Shown here: piece after piece, positions 1-5,877 of the stretch | Layout: each line of letters opens with the position of its first letter | How positions within the stretch are numbered: the first letter of the stretch is position 1 | Source: Planctomycetaceae bacterium | Lineage (GTDB): Bacteria > Planctomycetota > Planctomycetia > Pirellulales > Thermoguttaceae | DNA length: 8,641 bases | Assembly (NCBI GenBank): GCA_031267635.1 | Contig: JAIRYX010000253.1 | Location: 1-8,641 of the forward strand | Direction: 5' to 3' | Notes under the pieces: generated by a model | Told to the model about the DNA's origin: nothing | What the model saw: the letters and a program-made list of their open reading frames with translations, nothing else | The model's database searches: none | Translations under genes and position numbers: made by a program

Positions 1-1
1 T

Positions 2-1015
2 CGCGAATTTCCTTTCAAAAAACATTCCAGAAAAAGACCGCTTTTGAAACAGACAGAACAAGAAAGAGAATTCATTTGGAATTTTGTTTCGCTTCCTACG
101 AATCATGAGGAACTGGGGCTTTCTTATATTTTGCATTATTTGAAAGTTTACGCGGAAAAACCGGAACAATATCAAAAGGAAACAGAATATCTGTTGTCCG
201 TCATTCAAAAAGAAGACATCGGAAAGAACGTTCTGGGAACGCCGGTTTTCTTGACGTCAAAATTTGGAATTTCTATCGTTTCCGGCAAAACCAAACGTTC
301 TCAAGAAACGCATCGTGATCAGGGAATGGCGGAATTGGGGCTTCTTGGCATTCCGTCGTCGTTTGAAGTGGAAATATCGAAAAAAATATATCCGTTAAGC
401 GACGCTGTTCGAGAATGTGCCGCCAATTTTTATCTTGAGGAAAAAGAATTGGCTTGGTCGGCGATAGTCCTTGCTCTTTATTTGCCGCCGATTCAAGAAT
501 GGACGAATCGCTTTGGTGAAAAATGTTCTTTTGACGCTCTGGTGATTGAGTTAATGAAACGGCGTTTTGAGGATAACAGTTGCGCCGGTGCGCATTTACT
601 TGAATCGCTGACATTGATATATGAGATTTCTTTGGACTGTCCGATTTTATCTTCGGAAATCCAGAATCAATTGAAAAAATACTTGCATGAAATTTTGACA
701 ACAGTCATTCATGAACAAAATATTGCGGGATATTGGGAACTTGATTGGTTTGTTAAGATTCCCGATTATGGACAACCGTTTCAAAATCCGCATATTTGGA
801 CTCCTTCCGTTGATTCGGAATCGCGGCTTCTTGCAACGTGTCATCTGGTGGAATGGATGCTTGACTTGCCGGAAGAATTTGATGTGCCAAATGAAACGCT
901 GGAAAAGGCGGGAATGTGGATGTTGAATCACTTAAAAACAAAAAAAACTGGAGAAAATACGCCGATTTGCCCTTATGCGCATGTGGTTCGCGATTTAGAA
1001 CTACTTGCATTATAG
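2..1015 (+). CDS. Lipoprotein-type all-alpha (toroid-like?) protein, cassette A, 5' partial
   Basis: The reading frame is open from the first complete codon, so the start lies left of the window. About 61 residues present in the copy at 4146-5342, including its lipoprotein signal, are missing. The 337 visible residues are roughly 93% identical to that copy along their whole length. I do not recognise a named family. The protein looks all-helical, with spaced motifs GAHLLESL, GYWELDW, RLLATCHLVEW and PYAHVVRDLELL. Helix-helix repeats of this style, with W/D/H residues near the helix ends, recall alpha/alpha-toroid proteins such as terpenoid cyclase-like folds, but no catalytic DxDD motif is visible. 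It probably sits outside the cytoplasm, attached by lipid. It is the first gene of its cassette, 82 bases before the peptide gene. Existence is certain; function is unknown. Confidence 0.85.
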   Translation, partial: REFPFKKHSRKRPLLKQTEQEREFIWNFVSLPTNHEELGLSYILHYLKVYAEKPEQYQKETEYLLSVIQKEDIGKNVLGTPVFLTSKFGISIVSGKTKRSQETHRDQGMAELGLLGIPSSFEVEISKKIYPLSDAVRECAANFYLEEKELAWSAIVLALYLPPIQEWTNRFGEKCSFDALVIELMKRRFEDNSCAGAHLLESLTLIYEISLDCPILSSEIQNQLKKYLHEILTTVIHEQNIAGYWELDWFVKIPDYGQPFQNPHIWTPSVDSESRLLATCHLVEWMLDLPEEFDVPNETLEKAGMWMLNHLKTKKTGENTPICPYAHVVRDLELLAL

Positions 1016-1039
1016 GAAAATTGGTGATATAAATGTTGT

Positions 1040-1068
1040 CGAAAACTACAGTGGTTTTCGCGTTTTTT
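1040..1068 (+). terminator. Terminator-like hairpin before peptide gene A (attenuator candidate)
   Basis: CGAAAAC (1040-1046), a 7-base loop and GTTTTCG (1054-1060) form a perfect stem, followed by CG and a run of six T. The same structure occurs at the same place in cassette B. It ends about 30 bases before the peptide start codon, leaving little room for a promoter between, so peptide expression may rely on read-through. The stem is short and AT-rich, so its efficiency is uncertain. Confidence 0.5.
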
Positions 1069-1097
1069 CAAAAACTCTCATTAAAGGAGACTTTCAA

Positions 1098-1427
1098 ATG
1101 AGAAAAATTTGGTTTTGGGGTATCGGTGTTGCACTGTTTAGCGCAGCCGGTCTAATGTATGTCGCTGGACACCATAGCGACCAATCAGGAATGCGCTCGG
1201 TTGGAGAGGAGGAATCTGCATTAGTGCAGGGTGGAGGACAATCTGGGTACTACGTTGTTGCCACTGCGTGTGGTGTAAATGGAGTAGAAGGATGCAATGG
1301 AAATTCAGGATATCGCAACGATACTTCTGGAGGTGGAAAAACCACAACGGGGGGATTAATTGCTTGCGGGTCTGATTCGTGTAACGGCGTATCAGTTTAC
1401 TCTGGTACTGGAGATGCTCCTGAGTGA
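1098..1427 (+). CDS. Secreted double-glycine peptide precursor A (Cys-containing core)
   Basis: This 109-residue precursor starts at ATG 1098 with a strong ribosome binding site (AAAGGAGA, 1084-1090, 7-base spacing). The longer open frame from 1005 has no such site. Residues 1-39 are a leader: basic start (MRK), a hydrophobic segment (about 4-23), then a polar stretch with HHSDQS and EEE. A cleavage-like motif SALVQGGG follows (residues 40-47; Val at -4 if cut after the second Gly). The core of about 62 residues is rich in Gly, Ser and Asn and has four Cys at 58, 66, 90 and 95 (C-x7-C-x23-C-x4-C). The leader is identical in sequence to that of the copy at 5425, but the core is unrelated apart from the Cys pattern. 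Likely a secreted, disulfide- or otherwise crosslinked peptide matured by the neighbouring C39-like protease. A bacteriocin, signal or surface peptide are all possible. No known family is recognised. Confidence 0.8.
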   Translation: MRKIWFWGIGVALFSAAGLMYVAGHHSDQSGMRSVGEEESALVQGGGQSGYYVVATACGVNGVEGCNGNSGYRNDTSGGGKTTTGGLIACGSDSCNGVSVYSGTGDAPE

Positions 1428-1452
1428 TTTTATTAGGTAAAGGAAGCTTGTT

Positions 1453-1557
1453 ATACTCTCATTGCACTTGGGTTTTTGCTTTTACGAATGGACTCTAAAT
1501 TGGATTTTACGGTATCACGATGCCAGTAAAAACCGAAAATTTAAGTGCCAAAAGTAT
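1453..1557. repeat. Conserved imperfect inverted repeat after peptide gene A
   Basis: The outer arms ATACT...GCACTT (1453-1469) and AAGTGCCAAAAGTAT (1543-1557) enclose about 73 bases. An internal hairpin at 1505-1531 pairs TTTTAC with GTAAAA and GGTAT with ATGCC. The segment aligns, at roughly 70% by eye, with 5775-5877, which lies at the same place after peptide gene B. It may be a 3' structured RNA or terminator for the peptide mRNA, or a foldback repeat. Confidence 0.55.
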
Positions 1558-1596
1558 ACACGCTTGTTTTCTTTTGTTTGTTTAGATGGAAATTGA

Positions 1597-1634
1597 GTGA
1601 ACAACAAAGGTTTATTTTAATCCTTGTTGTTCAC
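1597..1634. other. Hairpin in the gene-free stretch (no T-tract)
   Basis: GTGAACAACAAAGG (1597-1610) pairs with CCTTGTTGTTCAC (1622-1634), with one extra A in the left arm and an 11-base AT-rich loop. No run of T follows on the + strand, so it is not a standard terminator. There is no counterpart in cassette B. Apart from this hairpin, a small GATGTA/TACATC pair (1661-1680) and the two elements listed next, 1558-2141 holds nothing I recognise. Confidence 0.35.
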
Positions 1635-1842
1635 CTATTACTTCCCTAGAATAACAAAGAGATGTATACCTTCTTACATCGTTTCATTTATTTATGGTGA
1701 AAATATTTTGATTTCAAGTACAAAGCACAAATAGGAAAATATAAATTTTCGGAAAGGTGCCGTGTTAATTTCTTTAATCATGCTTTATGGGAAAAAGGAT
1801 ATCTATATTATACATTGCGACGTGAGAAAATGTGATTTTTAT

Positions 1843-1926
1843 GTGGGAGCAGGTCTTGCACCTGCCCTGATTGGGCGGGAGATATTGACTTACCCCAATT
1901 CAGGGCAACCGCAGGGATTGCCTCTA
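1843..1926. repeat. REP-like intergenic palindromic repeat (three successive hairpins)
   Basis: Three inverted pairs follow one another: GCAGGT/ACCTGC (1849-1865), TGCCCTGATTGGG with its near-complement CCCAATTCAGGGCA (1863-1875 and 1894-1907), and GGCAA/TTGCC (1904-1922). The element is clearly more GC-rich than its surroundings. In one frame it reads GAGLAPA...GQPQGLPLQ, a pseudo-peptide that I associate from memory with a dispersed repeat in many bacterial genomes. It is probably a REP-type or RAYT-mobilised repeat rather than a gene. Only one copy is in this window. Confidence 0.6.
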
Positions 1927-2005
1927 CAAAATTACAATTTCTCATGGGGGAATGTATAATTCATAAATCAAGGGCAATTACAAAATAGTCGTTAGTTACT
2001 TTATA

Positions 2006-2102
2006 TATAGGAAACTTCTAAAAACCTCATTTTCAACACATGTGACCATTAAAAAATAAGGGCTTCCGAATACTTGGGAGAGGTTTTTAGAAATTCCCTA
2101 TA
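2006..2102. mobile_element. MITE-like insertion with 19-bp terminal inverted repeats and TATA duplication
   Basis: GGAAACTTCTAAAAACCTC (2010-2028) is repeated inverted at 2080-2098 with two mismatches. The 89-bp element is flanked by TATA on both sides (2006-2009 and 2099-2102). Removing the element and one TATA joins 1998-2009 to 2103-2127 and gives exactly the uninterrupted sequence at 2157-2193, a natural empty-site paralogue. TIRs plus a TA-rich target duplication fit a non-autonomous element moved by an IS630/Tc1-mariner-like transposase, although TA rather than TATA would be usual. It has no coding capacity. Confidence 0.7.
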
Positions 2103-2193
2103 ATATTTTTGGGGGTTATATTTAGGAAATACGCCAATACGTTGACCAAAAAAGAAACTTTATATATAATATTTTTGGGGGTTATATTTAGGA
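2099..2193 (+). repeat. 29-bp perfect direct repeat in the promoter/leader of the anchored-protein gene
   Basis: The 29 bases at 2099-2127 recur without change at 2165-2193, a period of 66. Each copy contains TATAAT, a TTTTTGGGGG block and TTAGGA. Counting bases left of the MITE-like insertion (1998-2009), the ancestral repeat was at least 37 bp. Only the downstream copy has a -35 box at the right distance and lies next to the start codon. Confidence 0.75.
2142..2170 (+). promoter_or_regulatory. Sigma70-type promoter of anchored-protein gene A
   Basis: TTGACC (2142-2147), a 17-base spacer and a perfect TATAAT (2165-2170). The expected start of transcription is near 2177, in or next to the GGGGG run, giving a leader of about 28 bases that carries AGGAGA before ATG 2205. 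The gene can therefore be expressed separately from the upstream peptide gene. Confidence 0.7.
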
Positions 2194-2204
2194 GATATCA
2201 AATT

Positions 2205-3404
2205 ATGACAAAGCATATATCTTTATATTTTCTGGTCGTTCTTTTTTCTTACTCTATTAACATTGCGATTGCTGAGACGCCAGTTACAATCCTTGAAAAA
2301 GTAAGAAAAATTTTAGAACAGAATGTAGAACAGCTTGATCCGATTTCTTTGGTTTGGGTGAGTCAACGCTCTACAAACTTGGAATTAGAACCTTTTTTTA
2401 AAAAAATCAAATCCGAACATCATTGTGGTTTTCTTGAACCCGTAAATTGTGTATTTATGTGGGAAGAAGGGTGCGGATATTTATGTAGGTTATCAAAAAC
2501 TTTGGCAGAAAGTAGCGGCGATACTCTACCGCTTGCATACGCGAAAGACTTAAAACTAAGTACACATATTGATGAAAAATCGGTAGATGGTAAAAATTTT
2601 TATTCAGGAGGCAAAGCACAAAAAGACAAAATAGGAGGGCTTGGGGTGAATCCTATAAATCAAGCGTCGCTTTATCAAATTTTTACAATTAATATGGGTT
2701 ATAAGTATCCCACATTTGGAGACGAATTTCAGACGCCCCCAATGTCTTACATACTTTATTTAGCCCAAAATGGAGAGGTTTTGCAGGCAAATCAGGATTC
2801 TCTTGATGGTGAAGAAGTGTTTAAGATAAAAATCAGGTCGGAATGTCGTTTAATGGACCAGAAAACATCAGTAAGTCGTCTTATCACATTTTGGTGTTTA
2901 CCGAAATATAACTATGCGATCAAACGAATCAATGTAGAATCATTGGATGGTAAAATGCTTTATTGTACCAAGAATGAAAATTTTCAATTGATTCCGGGAA
3001 AAACTGTTTATCTTCCATACCATATTACAATTGACTATTATACATTCGTAACCGCATTTGGGGATATTTCTTCAAGCCCCCTTTTTACAGAGGATTTTTT
3101 CTTGAAAGAAATATCAACGAACCCTGTTAATAAAAAACAGTTTGATTTGAGAAATAAGTACAACGACCCTGGTACGTTAGTTACAGATAGGACTCTTCGT
3201 GATACGGACGACGGAGTTTCATACTATGTTCCCGCCAATCCCGCCGATCTTGATCGCGTAATAGAATCGGCATTAACCGGCAAAGATTTTACTCCGACGC
3301 CATTACCGTCACGAGCGGCGATAATTATTCGATGGATAATTATTCTAATAGGTCTTGGTATGATTCTTTATGCCGGATATAGGAAGTTTATTCAAAAAAT
3401 ATAA
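2205..3404 (+). CDS. Periplasmic beta-rich (LolA-like?) protein with C-terminal membrane anchor, cassette A
   Basis: This 399-residue protein starts at ATG 2205, chosen because AGGAGA (2190-2195) precedes it, the signal peptide begins there and the promoter lies just upstream. Residues 1-23 form a Sec signal peptide ending AIA before ETP. The middle is beta-rich, with DGKNFYSG, GYKYP, SYILYLAQNGE and YAIKRINVESLDGK. The pattern of DGK hairpins is reminiscent of LolA-like lipoprotein-sorting domains, but this is a weak resemblance. Residues 342-399 contain PANPADLDRVIESAL, a proline-rich PTPLPSR linker, one membrane helix (about 372-390) and a basic tail. The domain thus faces the periplasm. 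Compared with the copy at 6208, the periplasmic part is only about 35-40% identical while the last 58 residues are about 93% identical. Cysteines HHCGF, NCVF, GCGYLC and ECR have no counterparts in copy B. Confidence 0.85.
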   Translation: MTKHISLYFLVVLFSYSINIAIAETPVTILEKVRKILEQNVEQLDPISLVWVSQRSTNLELEPFFKKIKSEHHCGFLEPVNCVFMWEEGCGYLCRLSKTLAESSGDTLPLAYAKDLKLSTHIDEKSVDGKNFYSGGKAQKDKIGGLGVNPINQASLYQIFTINMGYKYPTFGDEFQTPPMSYILYLAQNGEVLQANQDSLDGEEVFKIKIRSECRLMDQKTSVSRLITFWCLPKYNYAIKRINVESLDGKMLYCTKNENFQLIPGKTVYLPYHITIDYYTFVTAFGDISSSPLFTEDFFLKEISTNPVNKKQFDLRNKYNDPGTLVTDRTLRDTDDGVSYYVPANPADLDRVIESALTGKDFTPTPLPSRAAIIIRWIIILIGLGMILYAGYRKFIQKI

Positions 3405-3461
3405 CTATTTAGTCGGTTGCGGGCATTTTTCATATGAAACGGGCAAGTTGTTTATGTTACA

Positions 3462-3638
3462 AACCTCATTTCCACCTCATTTTCCTAACAAAACAACCTC
3501 AGTAGCCAAGGAATTCTCAACAACAAAAACCTCATTACCTCATTGAAAGAGGAACAATGAGGTAATGAGGTTGGAAGTGGTGGGAACATTGTTGCTACTG
3601 AGGTTGTTTTGTTAGGAAAATTAGGTGGAAATGAGGTT
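3462..3638. repeat. 177-bp near-palindrome (foldback element) between anchored-protein gene A and the C39-like remnant
   Basis: The outer arms 3462-3506 and 3594-3638 match over 45 bases with one mismatch. The inner arms 3528-3545 and 3555-3572 match perfectly over 18 bases around a 9-base loop. Between them are two diverged 21-base stretches. The unit ACCTCATT occurs four times in the left half. It lies within sequence (3405-3685) absent from the matching position in cassette B and bounded by near-identical 12-13 base repeats, CAAAAAATATAA (3393-3404) and its copy from 3686. A small GTTGAA/TTCAAC pair (3636-3660) overlaps its right edge. It is probably a MITE or foldback insertion and has no coding capacity. 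Confidence 0.75.
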
Positions 3639-3710
3639 GAAAAATACGAAGTACTTCAACTTACTTACAAGCGACTGAATCGTTACAAAAAAATATAAAA
3701 ACTTTGTGAA

Positions 3711-3864
3711 ATGACTCCAATGAAATATACCCCGTTATTGTTTCCATGATTTGTGGTATGTTGTTGTTCCCGTGTTTTTCTCTTGAATCCAGCCAAGAAA
3801 TGACACGGGACACAAAAGAGGCACTTTACGCTTGCGGTTATAATTCGCTCTATCTTTTTTTGAA
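3711..3864 (+). pseudogene. Truncated, frameshifted remnant of the C39-like peptidase gene, cassette A
   Basis: The segment aligns closely with the first 152 bases of the gene at 7525. Two extra C bases after the sixth codon shift the frame and lead to a stop at 3747-3749. Homology ends at 3864, just after the codons for the nucleophile region (ACGYNSLYLFL in the restored frame); the His and Asp regions are gone. A 49-codon frame from ATG 3746 to 3895 keeps ACGYNSLYLFL but could not form a protease. Cassette A has therefore lost its own fourth gene and may use the copy in cassette B. The rest of 3865-4048 shows no gene. Confidence 0.8.
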
Positions 3865-4048
3865 TTATGCTGATTGTTTTGTGTTGTTAGTGTAATTCTT
3901 TTTGTCAAAATAGAGAGAATTTTATTTTAAACATCTTCACACAATCAAATCAATTGTCTCCAAATACGAAGCAATCAGAAAAAAAAATTAAAATTATTAC
4001 TCGTTATGTATCAACAGTTTACGGATGCAATTTGCAGTGTTATGTAGA

Positions 4049-4118
4049 TTTTTCTTATCTTATTGTCATTATTGACTTGACGAAATCTATTTCATTAGTT
4101 ATAATTTTTTCTTATCTT
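4049..4118 (+). repeat. 13-bp direct repeats bracketing the cassette B promoter
   Basis: TTTTTCTTATCTT occurs at 4049-4061, upstream of the -35 box, and again at 4106-4118, just after the -10 box, with a period of 57. The placement on both sides of a strong promoter suggests an operator pair, but the sequence is pyrimidine-rich and could be chance in AT-rich DNA. Confidence 0.35.
4077..4105 (+). promoter_or_regulatory. Sigma70-type promoter of cassette B
   Basis: TTGACG (4077-4082), a 17-base spacer and a perfect TATAAT (4100-4105). The predicted transcription start is near 4112, which places ATG 4146 in a leader of about 34 bases. This argues against starts further upstream at 3954. It probably drives lipoprotein B and, by read-through, the peptide gene. 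Confidence 0.75.
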
Positions 4119-4145
4119 GTTTTACCCGTTTTTGGGGGTGTATTT

Positions 4146-5342
4146 ATGAAAATATGCGATAAACCACAATTTGTTGCTGAAACCAATAGGAAAATGTGTG
4201 ATTGTCCTGTCTTTTTAAGGAAAAGGATAGCAATATTTTTGTTGCCGGTTATCGTTATTGTGTTCGCCTCGTGCGAAAAGTCTGTTTCTCCATTGAGTGG
4301 CGTTTCTTTTTCTGATTCTGTAAAAATACGTGAATTTCCATTCAAAAAGATTTCTCATAAACGACCGCTTATAGAACTTACGGAACAGGAAAAAGAATTC
4401 ATTTGGAATTTCGCTTCGCTTCCTACTCATCATGAGGAACTGGGGCTTTCTTATATTTTGCATTATTTGAAAGTTTATGCGGAAAAACCGGAACAATATC
4501 AAAAGGAAACAGAATATCTGTTGTCCGTCATTCAAAAAGAAGACGTAGGAAAGAACGTTCTGGGAACGCCGGTTTTCTTTACGTCAAAATTTGGAATTTC
4601 TATCGTTTCCGGCAAAACCAAACGTTCTCAAGAAACGCATCGTGATCAAGGAATGGCGGAATTGGGGCTTCTTGGTATTCCGTCGTCGTTTGAAGTGGAA
4701 ATATCGGAAAAAATATATCCGTTAAGTGACGCTATTCGAGAATGTGCCGCCAATTTTTATCTTGAGGAAAAAGAGTTGGCTTGGTCAGCGATAGTTCTTG
4801 CTCTTTATTTGCCGCCGATTCAAGAATGGACGAATCGTTTTGGTGAAAAATGTTCGTTTGACGCTCTGGCTATTGAGTTAATGAAACAGCGTTTTGAAGA
4901 GAACAGTTGCGCCGGTGCGCACTTACTTGAATCGCTGACACTGATTTACGAAATCTCTCTGGAATGTCCGATTTTATCTTTTGAAGTCCAGAACCAATTG
5001 AAAAAATACTTACATGACATTTTGACAACCGTCATTCATGAACAAAATATTGCGGGATATTGGGAGCTTGATTGGTTTGTCAAGATTCCCGACTATGGAC
5101 AACCGTTTCAAAATCCGCATGTTTGGACTCCTTCCGTTGATTCGGAATCGCGGCTTCTTGCAACGTGTCATCTTGTGGAATGGATGCTTGATTTGCCGGA
5201 AGAGTTTGATGTGCCGAATGAAACGCTGAAAAAAGCGGGAATGTGGATGTTGAATCACTTAAAAACAAAAAAATACGGAGAAAATACGCCAATATGCCCT
5301 TATGCTCATGTGGTTCGTGATTTAGAATTACTTGGCATGTAG
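4146..5342 (+). CDS. Lipoprotein-type all-alpha (toroid-like?) protein, cassette B
   Basis: From ATG 4146 this is a 398-residue protein. The start is supported by GGGGGTG 7 bases upstream (4134-4140) and by the promoter at 4077-4105. ATG 4194 (residue 17) would give a more typical signal length. A lipoprotein signal is clear: basic RKR (25-27), hydrophobic 28-41, then FASC with Cys43 as the likely lipidated residue; Phe at -3 is less common. A linker of about 40 residues follows. The rest (about 80-398) looks helical, with GAHLLESL (257-264), GYWELDW (304-310), LLATCHLVEW (337-346) and PYAHVVRDLELL (about 385-396). No known catalytic motif is seen. It is about 93% identical to the partial copy at the window start, far more uniform than the other cassette genes, so it may serve both peptides in common. 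A role as periplasmic binding or processing partner is a guess. Confidence 0.88.
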   Translation: MKICDKPQFVAETNRKMCDCPVFLRKRIAIFLLPVIVIVFASCEKSVSPLSGVSFSDSVKIREFPFKKISHKRPLIELTEQEKEFIWNFASLPTHHEELGLSYILHYLKVYAEKPEQYQKETEYLLSVIQKEDVGKNVLGTPVFFTSKFGISIVSGKTKRSQETHRDQGMAELGLLGIPSSFEVEISEKIYPLSDAIRECAANFYLEEKELAWSAIVLALYLPPIQEWTNRFGEKCSFDALAIELMKQRFEENSCAGAHLLESLTLIYEISLECPILSFEVQNQLKKYLHDILTTVIHEQNIAGYWELDWFVKIPDYGQPFQNPHVWTPSVDSESRLLATCHLVEWMLDLPEEFDVPNETLKKAGMWMLNHLKTKKYGENTPICPYAHVVRDLELLGM

Positions 5343-5364
5343 GTACGTTGGCATATATTTATTT

Positions 5365-5394
5365 GCGAAAACTACGGTTGTTTTCGCGTTTTTC
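5365..5394 (+). terminator. Terminator-like hairpin before peptide gene B (attenuator candidate)
   Basis: GCGAAAAC (5365-5372), a 7-base loop and GTTTTCGC (5380-5387) form a perfect 8-bp stem followed by GTTTTTC. The stem matches the hairpin at 1040-1060 and its outer G-C pair is present only here. It ends about 30 bases before the peptide start, with no separate promoter between. Confidence 0.5.
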
Positions 5395-5424
5395 AAAAAC
5401 TCTCATTAAGAGGAGAAACTTAAA

Positions 5425-5751
5425 ATGAGAAAAATTTGGTTTTGGGGTATCGGTGTTGCACTTTTTAGCGCAGCCGGTCTCATGTATGTTGCTGGACACC
5501 ATAGCGACCAATCAGGAATGCGCTCGGTTGGAGAGGAGGAAGCATCCATGATTTTAGGAGGAGGAAATGGTTCGGACATAACATTTCAAAGTTGTGACAT
5601 TGGCAATGCTGGGAATTGCAGTGCTTTTAATGGATGGTATAACTCTTCTAATAACGCAGGAGAGTATGCTGGAGTAGGAGCACCACTATCTTGTGGATCT
5701 CGTGCTGGGTGTGCTAGTTATTATTCAGCAAGAGAACAGATTGGAGAATGA
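5425..5751 (+). CDS. Secreted double-glycine peptide precursor B (Cys-containing core)
   Basis: This 108-residue precursor starts at ATG 5425 after AGAGGAGAAA (5409-5418). Its first 39 residues are identical to precursor A, with only three silent base changes in 117. Then comes ASMILGGG (40-47; Ile at -4 for cleavage after the second Gly). The core of about 61 residues shares no clear sequence with core A but keeps four Cys at 57, 65, 90 and 96 (C-x7-C-x24-C-x5-C) and is likewise rich in Gly, Ser and Asn, ending in REQIGE. The conserved leader implies recognition by one shared export and cleavage machinery, and the divergent core implies a different target or partner. The hydrophobic leader is longer and more membrane-like than a classical GG leader and lacks the usual leader Leu spacing, so Sec export is more likely than an ABC exporter. 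No family name can be given. Confidence 0.8.
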   Translation: MRKIWFWGIGVALFSAAGLMYVAGHHSDQSGMRSVGEEEASMILGGGNGSDITFQSCDIGNAGNCSAFNGWYNSSNNAGEYAGVGAPLSCGSRAGCASYYSAREQIGE

Positions 5752-5774
5752 ACAACTTTTAACTTTCGCTTTCC

Positions 5775-5877
5775 ATACTCCTTGCACTTGAGTATTCGGT
5801 TTTACAAATGAATCTCAAGTTGGATATTGCATTGTAACGACATACCTAAAAACTAAAATTTAAAGTGCGAGGAGTAT
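5775..5877. repeat. Conserved imperfect inverted repeat after peptide gene B
   Basis: ATACTCCTTGCACTT (5775-5789) pairs with AAGTGCGAGGAGTAT (5863-5877) over 15 positions with a single G-U. It aligns with 1453-1557, which lies after peptide gene A. The middle of the arms differs between copies, yet pairing here is nearly complete, as expected if structure is maintained. Confidence 0.6.

Larger units (their letters stand above)
2..3864 (+). repeat. Tandem cassette A (paralogous to 4329-7676)
   Basis: Gene order and sequence match cassette B: lipoprotein (about 93% protein identity), hairpin, peptide leader, stem-loop, anchored protein and C39-like start. Divergence concentrates in 1215-3227 apart from the stem-loop. 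Cassette A also has extra sequence at 3405-3685 and a decayed last gene. Confidence 0.85.

Noticed and set aside
273..1010. Minus-strand open frames over the lipoprotein genes (also 4112-5292)
   Set aside because: They lack signals, contain no recognisable domains, and mirror the coding strand of genes conserved between both cassettes.
1005..1097. Upstream extension of peptide gene A
   Set aside because: The frame overlaps the end of the lipoprotein gene and the hairpin. The strong ribosome binding site and conservation with copy B begin at 1098.
1215..1427. Diversity-generating retroelement target (variable core of the peptides)
   Set aside because: No reverse transcriptase or template repeat is visible, and the core differences are not limited to adenine positions.
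1453..1557. Integron attC site
   Set aside because: The foldback shape is similar, but the typical R'/R'' core sites (GTTRRRY and RYYYAAC) are not placed at the ends, and no integrase is in the window.
1762..1959. Small open frame reading GAGLAPA...QPQGLPLQ
   Set aside because: It lies across the palindromic repeat at 1843-1926 and has no good ribosome binding site. The pseudo-peptide is a by-product of the repeat.
2109..2204. Upstream extension of the anchored-protein gene from a TTG codon
   Set aside because: It would start before the promoter and run through the 29-bp direct repeat. The signal peptide and ribosome binding site fit ATG 2205.
3294..3404. PEP-CTERM/exosortase sorting signal at the C-terminus of the anchored protein
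   Set aside because: There is a proline-rich motif, helix and basic tail, but no PEP motif and no sortase nearby, so a simple membrane anchor is the safer call.
3954..4145. Upstream extension of lipoprotein gene B
   Set aside because: It covers the promoter at 4077-4105 and would bury the lipoprotein signal over 100 residues inside the protein.
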